A stretch of 5,221 nt of DNA from Bacillota bacterium (GCA_003343805.1 QAKM01000028.1:1-5221), one strand, 5' to 3'; numbered from the stretch's first letter, positions 1-5,099 are shown. The notes: generated from the letters alone by a model not told the origin. Made by a program: numbers and translations.

Positions 1-67
1 ATTCCTTGTCCGCATCCCGTTTGGGATCGAGCATTTTTTTGAGCTTGTCGATCGTTTCCTGTTTCAT
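1..67 (-). CDS. 5' end of an unrecognised leftward gene (partial)
   Basis: Only the first 22 codons lie in the window. The ATG is at 67-65, the peptide begins MKQETIDKLKKML, and it runs open to the window edge. An in-frame stop at 94-92 limits the start to this ATG or a GTG at 85-83 that has no ribosome binding site. A Shine-Dalgarno-like AGGTGA (complement of 82-87) lies about 14 bases upstream of the ATG, which is further than usual, so the start is reasonable but not certain. The visible residues are charged, lysine-rich and probably helical, with no signal peptide or membrane segment. The family cannot be recognised from so little. Its 5' untranslated region is largely made of repeats (71-356). 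Confidence 0.5.
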   Translation of the reverse strand, partial: MKQETIDKLKKMLDPKRDADKE

Positions 68-70
68 AAA

Positions 71-175
71 GACTGAGGGAGTCACCTCATTTTAGCCTCC
101 CCTGTGTAAGGGGAGGTGTCTTGCCGAAGGCAAGACGGAGGGGTTGTTGAACTGACGCCGTGACTGAGGGAGTCA
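71..175. repeat. Composite intergenic palindromic repeat flanked by 14-bp direct repeats
   Basis: Two identical 14-base copies of GACTGAGGGAGTCA lie at 71-84 and 162-175; each is itself a small GACT/AGTC stem. Between them are two tight hairpins. The first has CCTCCCC (96-102) pairing with GGGGAGG (110-116). The second has GTCTTGCC (118-125) pairing with GGCAAGAC (129-136) across a GAA loop. Perfect arms plus flanking repeats suggest a dispersed non-coding element such as a REP or MITE-like sequence. Similar CCTCCCC...GGGGAGG elements are, from general knowledge, common between genes in gut Clostridia. Whether the 14-mers are part of the unit or a target-site duplication cannot be decided from one copy. 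Confidence 0.65.
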
Positions 176-176
176 T

Positions 177-356
177 AGGGCTCCCGCAAAAATCGCTTTA
201 GCGATCCAGGGCTCCCCACAAAAATCGCGTCAGCGATTTTTGTGGGGAGAGGAGACGCAAGCCGAGCGGTCAAGCCGCGAGGAACGCAGCGGCGGACCTG
301 CAGGCTTTGCGGCGACTCAGGGCTCCCGCAAAAATCGCATGGCGATTTTTGTGGGA
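177..356. repeat. Three copies of an AGGGCTCCC-CAAAAATCGC stem-loop repeat
   Basis: Three related units start AGGGCTCCC at 177, 208 and 319. Unit 2 is a perfect hairpin with 17-base arms (212-228 and 233-249) and a GTCA loop. Unit 3 has 15-base arms (324-338 and 342-356) with one G-T mismatch and an ATG loop. Unit 1 (177-205) keeps the left arm but only the first five bases of the right arm, ATCGC/GCGAT, so it is truncated and abuts unit 2. The 69 bases between units 2 and 3 are GC-rich and contain smaller inverted repeats, for example GCGG (266-269) with CCGC (275-278). No reading frame here resembles a protein. The stems are long but lack U-tracts in the usual place, so they are better described as repeats than as terminators. 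Confidence 0.75.
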
Positions 357-376
357 TGTGGAGGGCCGTGCTCTTT

Positions 377-385
377 ATCATACCA
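377..385 (-). promoter_or_regulatory. Possible extended -10 promoter for the leftward gene at 67
   Basis: On the minus strand the sequence reads TGG-TATGAT (385-377), a TGn extended -10 with a five-of-six match to TATAAT. No good -35 is seen at the expected distance; the hexamer 17 bases upstream is TTTTCT. If used, transcription would start near 370 and run about 300 bases through the repeats before reaching the ATG at 67. The call rests on one short motif. Confidence 0.35.
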
Positions 386-456
386 TATTCCCGCACAAAA
401 GAAAAGACCCTCGCGCAAAGTTTTTGCACTTTTTTCCGCGAAAACAGCGCCGCGCG

Positions 457-499
457 AAAAACACAAGCGGCGGGCGGGGCCCAAAGCCCCGCCCGCCGC
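457..499 (-). terminator. Rho-independent terminator of the tyrS-yigZ-ilvE operon
   Basis: A perfect 14-base inverted repeat (467-480 pairing with 486-499) encloses a 5-base loop. Read on the minus strand, the GC-only stem is followed at once by TTGTGTTTTT (466-457), the U-rich tail expected of an intrinsic terminator. It lies about 223 bases beyond the ilvE stop codon, with no other terminator between, and so marks the likely 3' end of the leftward operon. On the plus strand the stem is followed by AGCGAATATG, so it should act in one direction only. Confidence 0.88.
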
Positions 500-722
500 A
501 GCGAATATGATTTCCGTAACGTTACTTGATGATTCCCACAAATTCCAGTGGCTTCTTAAATCAAAATCCGCGAGGAGGGTTCCCCTCCGCTGCGGGACTC
601 AATTTGCCCTATGCTTAGGGCTTATTGTCCTTAGAATGACAGTCGCGTTCGCGGGCGAAAAAAGGATCAAGATCAACAGGCTTCACTCCTCGATGAAAGA
701 TTTTTGCCCCGGCAAAAAGATT
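500..722 (-). other. Structured 3' untranslated region of the ilvE transcript; no recognised gene
   Basis: This 223-base stretch lies between the ilvE stop and the operon terminator. On the minus strand it can form several hairpins. One has GCCCTA (621-616) pairing with TAGGGC (611-606), extendable outward across an A-A loop to CAAT/ATTG and GGA/TCC. Another has GGAGGG/CCCTCC (588-583 with 579-574) on an outer CCGC/GCGG stem spanning 595-568. A perfect 10-base palindrome, GTAACGTTAC, lies at 516-525. The region is less GC-rich than the genes beside it. It does not match 6S RNA, tmRNA, SRP RNA or RNase P as far as I can judge by eye, and no convincing promoter of its own was found. It could be a dispersed repeat, an mRNA-stabilising tail or an sRNA released from the mRNA. 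Confidence 0.4.
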
Positions 723-729
723 TCATCGA
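690..729 (-). repeat. Long hairpin straddling the ilvE stop codon
   Basis: TCGATGAAA (690-698) pairs with TTTCATCGA (721-729). After a symmetric 2x2 internal loop, TTTTTGCC (701-708) pairs with GGCAAAAA (711-718). This gives a 40-base near-perfect stem. The ilvE stop codon (725-723) sits inside its outer arm. No U-run follows on either strand, so it is unlikely to terminate by itself; protection of the mRNA 3' side is one possible role. Confidence 0.6.
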
Positions 730-1784
730 ACGATCTTTCTCCATCCGTAAACATCTTCCAATTTCCCATATTGGATGCCCGTGATGGTATCGTACAGCAT
801 CTTGGTGATCTCCCCCATCTTGCCGCCGTTGATGACATAGTCCTTGTCCTTATAGCGGATGAGGCCGACGGGCGAAATGACGGCCGCCGTACCCGTACCG
901 AACGCCTCGTCAAGCGTGCCGTTCTCGGACGCTTCGATGACTTCATCGATGGAGATGCGGCGCTCGCTGACGGGATACCCCTTGTCGCGCAGCACTTGAA
1001 GGCAGCTCTTGCGCGTGATGCCGGGCAGGATGGAGCCGACGAGCGCGGGCGTCACGACTTCGCCGTTGATGACGAAGAACATATTCATGCTGCCCACTTC
1101 TTCGACGTACTTCTTGTCCTTGGCGTCCAGCCAGAGCACCTGGTCGAAGCCCTTCTTTTCCGCCTCTTCGCCCGCCTTCATGGAAGCGGCGTAGTTGCCG
1201 AGGCACTTTGCCTCGCCCGTGCCGCCGATCGCCGAACGGACATAGAAATCTTCGACGAGGAGCTTGGTGGGCTCCAGCCCGTGCGCATAGTAGCTCCCCA
1301 CGGGGGAGAGGATGATGAAGAAGAGATACTCCGTCGAAGCGTGCACGCCGAGCATAACGCGCGTCGCGACGATAGTCGGACGGATGTAGAGCGCCGTGCC
1401 GGGCTTCGTCGGGATCCAGTCCTTCTCGAGCTTCAAAAGCTCCTCAAGCCCTTCCTCCACGACGTCTGCGGGGAACTGCGGGATGCACATCCGCTCCGCC
1501 GAACGGTTCATGCGCGCCCAGTTCTCCTCGGGACGGAACACCGCAATGGAGCCGTCGGGCTGGATGAAGGCCTTCATGCCCTCGAAGATGCCCTGCGCAT
1601 AGTGGAAGATGGAGGTGCCGAGGTCAAACCGCTGCGGCTCATTGGGCTCGATCATCGGATCGTGCCAGCCCTCGCTCTGCGTATATTTCATCGTGAACAT
1701 ATAGTCGGTGAAATAGTGTCCGAAACCCAGCTCCGTATCGGGCGAAGGCTTCTGCTTCAAAGTTTCCCGTTTGATGATCTTCAT
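723..1784 (-). CDS. ilvE: Branched-chain amino acid aminotransferase
   Basis: This 353-residue protein is a class IV (D-amino-acid/BCAT fold) PLP-dependent aminotransferase. It moves the amino group between glutamate and the 2-oxo acids of Leu, Ile and Val in the cytoplasm. Family landmarks appear in order: YAQGIFEGMKAF (62-73), the ALYIRP segment (131-136), the GGTGEAKCLGNYAAS block (187-201) whose Lys193 should form the PLP Schiff base, EEVGSMNMFF (228-237) with the Glu that contacts the PLP ring nitrogen, GITRKS (255-260), and GTGTAAVISP (296-305). The length fits the longer, eukaryote-like BCAT subtype rather than the roughly 309-residue E. coli IlvE. The ATG at 1784 has TGAGGT (1796-1791) six bases upstream. 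It is third in the tyrS-yigZ-ilvE run, 60 bases after yigZ with no terminator between. The protein looks intact. Confidence 0.95.
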   Translation of the reverse strand: MKIIKRETLKQKPSPDTELGFGHYFTDYMFTMKYTQSEGWHDPMIEPNEPQRFDLGTSIFHYAQGIFEGMKAFIQPDGSIAVFRPEENWARMNRSAERMCIPQFPADVVEEGLEELLKLEKDWIPTKPGTALYIRPTIVATRVMLGVHASTEYLFFIILSPVGSYYAHGLEPTKLLVEDFYVRSAIGGTGEAKCLGNYAASMKAGEEAEKKGFDQVLWLDAKDKKYVEEVGSMNMFFVINGEVVTPALVGSILPGITRKSCLQVLRDKGYPVSERRISIDEVIEASENGTLDEAFGTGTAAVISPVGLIRYKDKDYVINGGKMGEITKMLYDTITGIQYGKLEDVYGWRKIVR

Positions 1785-1790
1785 ACGATT

Positions 1791-1796
1791 ACCTCA
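1791..1796 (-). promoter_or_regulatory. Ribosome binding site of ilvE
   Basis: TGAGGT lies six bases before the ATG at 1784. It gives ilvE its own initiation site inside the operon rather than dependence on translational coupling to yigZ 60 bases upstream. Confidence 0.75.
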
Positions 1797-1844
1797 CTTG
1801 CCGCATAAAAAGCGGTGAAATTCCTGATTGTAGGCGCCAGCGCC

Positions 1845-2474
1845 CTATTCCACGGGGAAGGGGCGGAAATAGCTCTCCCCCTCCACGATGTCGGCGCGGC
1901 CAAGGAGAAGCTCGGTGACTTCCGCCGTAAAGGCCTCGGCTTCCGCCTCCTTCACGGCGACGGTAAACAGCGCCCTCGCCCCAAATTCCCGCGAAAGCAC
2001 CATCGTCCCCTTCGCGCCGAAAAAGCGCAGAAGCGGGTCGACTTCGGGGTAGTCCGTCTCGATGAGGAGCTCGCGGCAGACGGTATAGAGGACTTTCGTC
2101 GCGCCCTCCACGCTCTCGGCTGCAAGGGAGGCATAGGCGCGCGTCAGCCCGCCCGCTCCCAGCTTGATGCCGCCGAAATAGCGCACCACGGCAACGGCGG
2201 TCTCGCGGAGTTCCTTCGCCTTCAGAACGCCCAGAATGGGCATCCCCGCCGTGCCCTGCGGCTCGCCGTCATCCGAAAACCGCTGCAGATTCCCGATGCG
2301 ATCGGAAATATACGCCCAGCAGACGTGCGTCGCGAGCGGGTGCTCCTTCCGCACGCGGTCTAAAAAGGCACGCGCCTCTTCCTCGCCCGCCGCATGGGCG
2401 ACGTACGAGATGAACCGCGACTTTTCGATGACGCGCTCCGCCGTGTATTCTCCCGCGACGCTCCGGTAGTCCAT
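1845..2474 (-). CDS. yigZ: YigZ/IMPACT family protein (UPF0029 plus DUF1949)
   Basis: A 209-residue cytoplasmic protein of the IMPACT/YigZ family. The N-terminal UPF0029 domain (about 18-122) carries the hallmark stretches KSRFI (18-22), HPLATHVCWAYI (45-56), RFSDDGEPQGTAGMPIL (65-81) and VVRYFGGIKLGAGGL (96-110). The C-terminal part (about 135-200) matches the usual DUF1949 ferredoxin-like domain in place and size. Eukaryotic IMPACT binds GCN1 and dampens GCN2 signalling; the bacterial role is not settled, and a link to ribosomes or RNA is only suggested by fold. The length is normal and nothing is missing. The ATG lies one base after the tyrS stop codon and has only a weak purine stretch upstream (GTGAGA within the tyrS end), so translation is probably coupled to tyrS. 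Confidence 0.93.
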   Translation of the reverse strand: MDYRSVAGEYTAERVIEKSRFISYVAHAAGEEEARAFLDRVRKEHPLATHVCWAYISDRIGNLQRFSDDGEPQGTAGMPILGVLKAKELRETAVAVVRYFGGIKLGAGGLTRAYASLAAESVEGATKVLYTVCRELLIETDYPEVDPLLRFFGAKGTMVLSREFGARALFTVAVKEAEAEAFTAEVTELLLGRADIVEGESYFRPFPVE

Positions 2475-2475
2475 G

Positions 2476-3672
2476 TTATTTTCTCACGATCTTGACGCGC
2501 ACCTTCTTGCCCTTGAAGAGGGTGAACTCCCCTTCGGGCAGCGCCGCGTTGGGATCCGAAGCCTTCTCGCCGTTCACGGAGACGCCGCCCTGCTCGACGA
2601 GCCTTCTCGCCTCGCCGTTGCTCTTGCAAAGCCCCGCCTCGACGAGCGCCTGCACGAGCGTTGCCGCCTCCTTGGAGATGGCCTTTTCGGGCATCTCGCC
2701 CTCGCCGCCGAACGCGGCGCGTGCCTGCGCCTGTGCGAGCGCTGCCTTCTCCTCGCCGTGGACGAGCTTGGTGAGCTCGAAGGCGAGCCGCTCCTTTGCG
2801 GCATTGATGCGTTCGTCGCGGTGCGCGCAGAGCTCCGCGATCTCCTCGAGCGGCAGGAACGTCAGGAGCTTGAAGCACTTCTCGACGTCGTCGTCCGCCG
2901 TATTGCGCCAGTACTGATAAAATTCGTAGGGGCTCGTCTTGTTCTCGTCCAGCCAGACGGCGCCCTTCTGCGTCTTGCCCATCTTCTTGCCCTCGCTCGT
3001 CGTGAGCAGGGTAAACGTCATCGCAAAGGCAGGTTTCTGCTCCTTGCGGCGGATGAGGTCGGCGCCCGCCAGAATGTTGCTCCACTGATCGTCGCCGCCC
3101 AGCTCGAGCTGGCAGCCGTACTTGCGGAAGAGCACCAAAAAGTCATACGCCTGCATGAGCATATAGTTAAATTCGAGGAAGGTGAGCCCCTTCTCCATGC
3201 GGGAGCGGTAGCACTCCGCCGTGAGCATCTTGTTGACGGAAAAGTTCGCGCCGATCTCGCGCAAAAAGTCGATGTAATTGAGGTCGAGGAGCCAGTCGGC
3301 ATTGTCGACGATGATGGCGCCGTTCTCGCCCTCGAAGCGGATGAAGCGCGACATCTGCTTTTTGAAGCATTCGACGTGATATTTGACGGTCTCGCGCGTC
3401 ATCATGGAGCGCATATCGGTGCGGCCGGAGGGGTCGCCGATCATGCCCGTGCCGCCGCCGATGAGGATGATGGGCTTATGGCCGGCATCCTGCATGTGGC
3501 GCATGGCGATGAGCTGCATGAAGTGGCCGACGTGCAGGCTGTCCGCCGTGGGATCGAAGCCGATATAGAAGGGGACGCTCTCGCTGCCGAGCTTTTCGTA
3601 GAGCTCGTCCTCGTACACCGTCTGCTTGATAAAGCCGCGCGCACGCAGCGTGTCCATTACATTTTGTGACAT
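2476..3672 (-). CDS. tyrS: Tyrosyl-tRNA synthetase
   Basis: A 398-residue class I aminoacyl-tRNA synthetase that attaches tyrosine to tRNA-Tyr using ATP. The Rossmann catalytic domain has the HIGH-type signature HVGH (47-50) within [13 protein letters not shown], the tyrosine-pocket segment YMLMQAYD (170-177, Tyr170/Gln174/Asp177), GGDDQW (192-197), and the KMSKS-type loop KKMGKT (229-234). A C-terminal S4 RNA-binding domain (about 335-398) follows, with [18 protein letters not shown] (351-368). The length and domain order match bacterial TyrRS. The start at 3672 is backed by AGGAG (3686-3682) nine bases upstream. It is the first gene of the leftward operon and overlaps the regulatory logic of the leader before it, which has a consensus promoter, a Tyr-coding short frame and a terminator. 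It appears intact. Confidence 0.97.
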   Translation of the reverse strand: MSQNVMDTLRARGFIKQTVYEDELYEKLGSESVPFYIGFDPTADSLHVGHFMQLIAMRHMQDAGHKPIILIGGGTGMIGDPSGRTDMRSMMTRETVKYHVECFKKQMSRFIRFEGENGAIIVDNADWLLDLNYIDFLREIGANFSVNKMLTAECYRSRMEKGLTFLEFNYMLMQAYDFLVLFRKYGCQLELGGDDQWSNILAGADLIRRKEQKPAFAMTFTLLTTSEGKKMGKTQKGAVWLDENKTSPYEFYQYWRNTADDDVEKCFKLLTFLPLEEIAELCAHRDERINAAKERLAFELTKLVHGEEKAALAQAQARAAFGGEGEMPEKAISKEAATLVQALVEAGLCKSNGEARRLVEQGGVSVNGEKASDPNAALPEGEFTLFKGKKVRVKIVRK

Positions 3673-3681
3673 TGTTCTTTA

Positions 3682-3686
3682 CTCCT
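3682..3686 (-). promoter_or_regulatory. Ribosome binding site of tyrS
   Basis: AGGAG on the minus strand, nine bases before the ATG and just past the U-tract of the leader terminator. It is accessible only when transcription reads through that terminator. Confidence 0.85.
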
Positions 3687-3690
3687 TTTT

Positions 3691-3734
3691 TTCAATAAAA
3701 AACGGTCTGCGCCCCGCATTTGAGCGCAAACCGT
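3691..3734 (-). terminator. Leader terminator (attenuator) in front of tyrS
   Basis: On the minus strand ACGGTTTGCGC (3734-3724) pairs with GCGCAGACCGT (3712-3702), giving 11 base pairs with one U-G wobble around an 11-base loop. It is followed directly by TTTTTATT (3701-3694). This is a well-formed intrinsic terminator placed after the tyrS promoter and before the tyrS ribosome binding site, with no full gene ended by it. That position is characteristic of a conditional terminator controlling read-through into the operon. The competing upstream structures are described under the leader peptide. Confidence 0.85.
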
Positions 3735-3762
3735 GCATGACCAGCCTGTTGTCACCTGCGAT

Positions 3763-3840
3763 TTACGCGCAAACGCACCCCGACGATTCGCCGCGGTAAA
3801 GATACTTGCCGTAAATTGCGAGGGACATTTCGTGCTTCAT
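3763..3840 (-). CDS. Putative tyrosine-rich leader peptide of the tyrS operon
   Basis: A 25-codon frame runs from ATG 3840 to TAA 3763, with an alternative ATG at 3828 giving 21 codons. It contains YGKYLY: three Tyr codons in six (3813-3811, 3804-3802, 3798-3796), directly before a tyrosyl-tRNA synthetase gene. GCAATTTACG (3819-3810) pairs with CGTAAATCGC (3767-3758), with one A-C mismatch; past a one-base bulge GCAA/TTGC (3809-3806, 3772-3769) extends this. A ribosome stalled at the Tyr codons would cover the first arm and free the second. The freed stretch 3776-3767 can then pair with 3727-3716, part of the terminator arm and loop (ten pairs, one G-U, a two-base bulge). No clear Shine-Dalgarno is present. 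The predicted transcript start falls at about 3842-3840, so translation would be leaderless or nearly so. The peptide itself need have no function. Confidence 0.5.
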   Translation of the reverse strand: MKHEMSLAIYGKYLYRGESSGCVCA

Positions 3841-3847
3841 GTCACTC

Positions 3848-3876
3848 ATTATACACGCGAAAAAACCGTTTGTCAA
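3848..3876 (-). promoter_or_regulatory. Consensus sigma-A promoter of the tyrS operon
   Basis: On the minus strand TTGACA (3876-3871) and TATAAT (3853-3848) are both perfect consensus hexamers, separated by exactly 17 bases. Transcription should begin near 3842-3840, giving a leader of about 170 bases before tyrS. Such a strong promoter fits a gene controlled after initiation, by the terminator downstream. Confidence 0.93.
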
Positions 3877-3967
3877 CGAAACGCGCACCCCTTTGTGAAA
3901 TTTTTGCACTTCCCGTCCCCGACCGCCCGCGGCACCGCCCGCCAGTCCCCCCTTCCGGCTTGCAGGA

Positions 3968-3987
3968 GGGAGCCACAAAGCGCTCCC
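3968..3987. promoter_or_regulatory. Inverted repeat abutting the regulator promoter, possible operator
   Basis: GGGAGC (3968-3973) and GCTCCC (3982-3987) form a 6-base inverted repeat separated by eight bases, ending five bases before the -35 of the WYL regulator. Regulators of this type often bind near their own promoters, but one short repeat in GC-rich DNA is weak support. Confidence 0.25.
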
Positions 3988-3992
3988 CACCC

Positions 3993-4021
3993 TTGACAAA
4001 ATTGCAAAACCATGCTATCCT
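3993..4021 (+). promoter_or_regulatory. Sigma-A promoter of the WYL regulator gene
   Basis: TTGACA (3993-3998) is a perfect -35. A 17-base spacer follows, then TATCCT (4016-4021), a four-of-six -10. TGC just before it supplies the TGn extended -10 motif. The expected start, near 4028, is about 37 bases before the ATG. It is divergent from the tyrS promoter, with about 116 bases between the two -35 elements. Confidence 0.85.
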
Positions 4022-4049
4022 TTTGAAAACGGCGGTCCACGGCCGCCCG

Positions 4050-4055
4050 AAGGAG
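4050..4055 (+). promoter_or_regulatory. Ribosome binding site of the WYL regulator
   Basis: AAGGAG nine bases before ATG 4065. It decides the start: the reading frame is open upstream to 3816, but those extra codons overlap the promoter and lack a binding site. Confidence 0.88.
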
Positions 4056-4064
4056 AAACGACGC

Positions 4065-4991
4065 ATGAAGGCACAGACGCTCATCGGCATCCTCTTTACC
4101 CTGCTCTCCTGCCGCAGGATCAGCGCGGGCGAGCTGGCCGCCAAGTACGGCTGCTCGGAGCGCACCATCTTCCGCTATGTGGACGAGCTCACCTGCGCAG
4201 GCATCCCCATCGACGTCTCGCGCGGGTCGGGCGGCGGCATCTACATCTCCGATGCCTACAAGCTCCCCCGCGGCCTGCTCACGCGCGAGGAGGCGGCACG
4301 CACGCGGGAGGCGATGCTTGCCATGAACGAACAGCTCCGCGACCCCGCCCTCACGGCGGCCATCCGGAAGTTCGAGGCGCAGTACCGCACCGAGCGCGTG
4401 GGGCCCTCCTCCTTCGGCAACATCCTGGTGGACAGCGGTTCCTGGGGGGACGAGCACCGCTTTTCGGACAAGCTCGCCCTCATCGACCGCGCCATTGCCG
4501 AAGCGGAGGAGCTTGCCATCGACTACGTTGACCGCGAGGGCGACCGCTCGCACCGCCGCATCCGCCCGCACCTTCTGGTGCTCAAACAGAACGTGTGGTA
4601 CGTCTATGCCTGGTGCCTGATGCGCAAAGAGTTCCGCCTCTTCAAGCTGGGGCGCATCCGCACCATCCGAAGAACGGGCGAGACCTTCCGCCGCACGCCC
4701 GTCTCGCGCGAGGACATCCCGCTCAGCTTCTGGCCGGCAGAGGGAAAGACAGTCTTTGCGCGCTTTGCGATCGCCCCCGAGGCGCTCCCCTATGTGCAGG
4801 ATTGGCTGGGCGTGGAGAGCATCGTGACGGCGGACGGCGTACACACCGCCGAGGCCGCCCTGCCCGACGACGAATCGCTCATCGGAAAGATCTTGTCGGC
4901 GGGAGCAGGGCTCAAGGTGCTCTCGCCCGCCTCGCTGAAGAAGCGCGTCGCAAACGAAGTGCGCCGCCTCGCCGCACAGTACGAGACATGA
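4065..4991 (+). CDS. HTH (YafY/DeoR-like) WYL-domain transcriptional regulator
   Basis: A 308-residue cytoplasmic DNA-binding protein. Residues about 5-62 form a winged helix-turn-helix (HTH_11 type): the helices lie in SAGELAAKYGCSERTIFRYVD (20-40) and the wing ends in SGGGIYI (55-61). A WYL domain lies at about 135-205. Its name-giving motif is at 178-180 in NVWYVYAW, here Trp-Tyr-Val, followed by the FRLFKLGRI strand (190-198) with the conserved arginines. The C-terminal segment (about 225-305) fits the WCX extension. WYL domains are thought to bind ligands such as nucleotides or nucleic acid, and such proteins act as repressors or activators; no ligand or target can be read here. It is transcribed divergently from the tyrS operon from its own promoter, and could regulate itself or its neighbours. 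Length is normal for the family (about 300), and it is intact. Confidence 0.93.
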   Translation: MKAQTLIGILFTLLSCRRISAGELAAKYGCSERTIFRYVDELTCAGIPIDVSRGSGGGIYISDAYKLPRGLLTREEAARTREAMLAMNEQLRDPALTAAIRKFEAQYRTERVGPSSFGNILVDSGSWGDEHRFSDKLALIDRAIAEAEELAIDYVDREGDRSHRRIRPHLLVLKQNVWYVYAWCLMRKEFRLFKLGRIRTIRRTGETFRRTPVSREDIPLSFWPAEGKTVFARFAIAPEALPYVQDWLGVESIVTADGVHTAEAALPDDESLIGKILSAGAGLKVLSPASLKKRVANEVRRLAAQYET

Positions 4992-5000
4992 TCGTATAAA

Positions 5001-5042
5001 GCAGGCGGCCGGCGGCGCGGCACTTCGGGCCGCGCCGCCTGC
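5001..5042 (+). terminator. GC-rich hairpin after the WYL regulator gene
   Basis: GGCGGCGCGGC (5011-5021) pairs with GCCGCGCCGCC (5029-5039) around a 7-base loop. An alternative fold pairs GCAGGCGGC (5001-5009) with GCCGCCTGC (5034-5042). It begins nine bases after the stop codon, as a terminator would, but no U-tract follows on the plus strand. Termination may be weak, or the hairpin may simply protect the mRNA end. Confidence 0.5.
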
Positions 5043-5051
5043 CCAAACAGG

Positions 5052-5091
5052 ACGCCGCGGGGCGGACGCAACAGCGTCCGCCCCGCGGCGT
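5052..5091 (-). terminator. Hairpin after the XRE regulator gene
   Basis: A perfect 18-base inverted repeat (5052-5069 with 5074-5091) has an AACA-type 4-base loop. It lies eight bases beyond the XRE gene's stop and is followed on the minus strand by CCTGTTTGGG, a poor U-tract. It lies between two converging genes and may stop transcription from both sides. Confidence 0.6.
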
Positions 5092-5099
5092 ATCCCGTC

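Noticed and set aside
177..356. CRISPR array
   Set aside because: Three imperfect stem-loop copies with unequal spacing (31 and 111 bases) and no cas gene do not make an array.
82..429. A 115-codon minus-strand open frame across the repeats
   Set aside because: It translates the palindromic repeats, shows no protein-like domain and is low in plausibility; such frames are commonly spurious in this kind of repeat.
500..722. 6S RNA, tmRNA or SRP RNA in the ilvE 3' region
   Set aside because: It forms separate hairpins in series rather than the single long bulged hairpin of 6S, and it has no tmRNA acceptor/tag sequence and no SRP tetraloop domain that I can see.
240..1808. A 522-codon plus-strand frame antisense to ilvE
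   Set aside because: It is a shadow of ilvE caused by GC-rich third positions; most of its length mirrors a clear BCAT on the other strand, and it starts inside a repeat.
2473..3669. A 398-codon plus-strand frame exactly antisense to tyrS
   Set aside because: The same mirror effect; the tyrS strand has HVGH, KMGKT and an S4 domain, while the antisense frame has composition bias and no recognisable motif.
3673..3853. T-box riboswitch before tyrS
   Set aside because: ACCGCG occurs at 3798-3793, but it lacks the AGGGUGG part of the core and lies too far upstream of the terminator; the leader is also short. A covariance search (Rfam T-box model) would settle it.
3763..3999. The full 78-codon version of the leader frame starting at 3999
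   Set aside because: Its first 50 or so codons lie upstream of the perfect tyrS promoter and would not be in that transcript; only the part from 3840 or 3828 is plausible.
3873..4844. A 323-codon minus-strand frame antisense to the WYL regulator
   Set aside because: It is a shadow of a well-supported gene, and it would also overlap the tyrS promoter.
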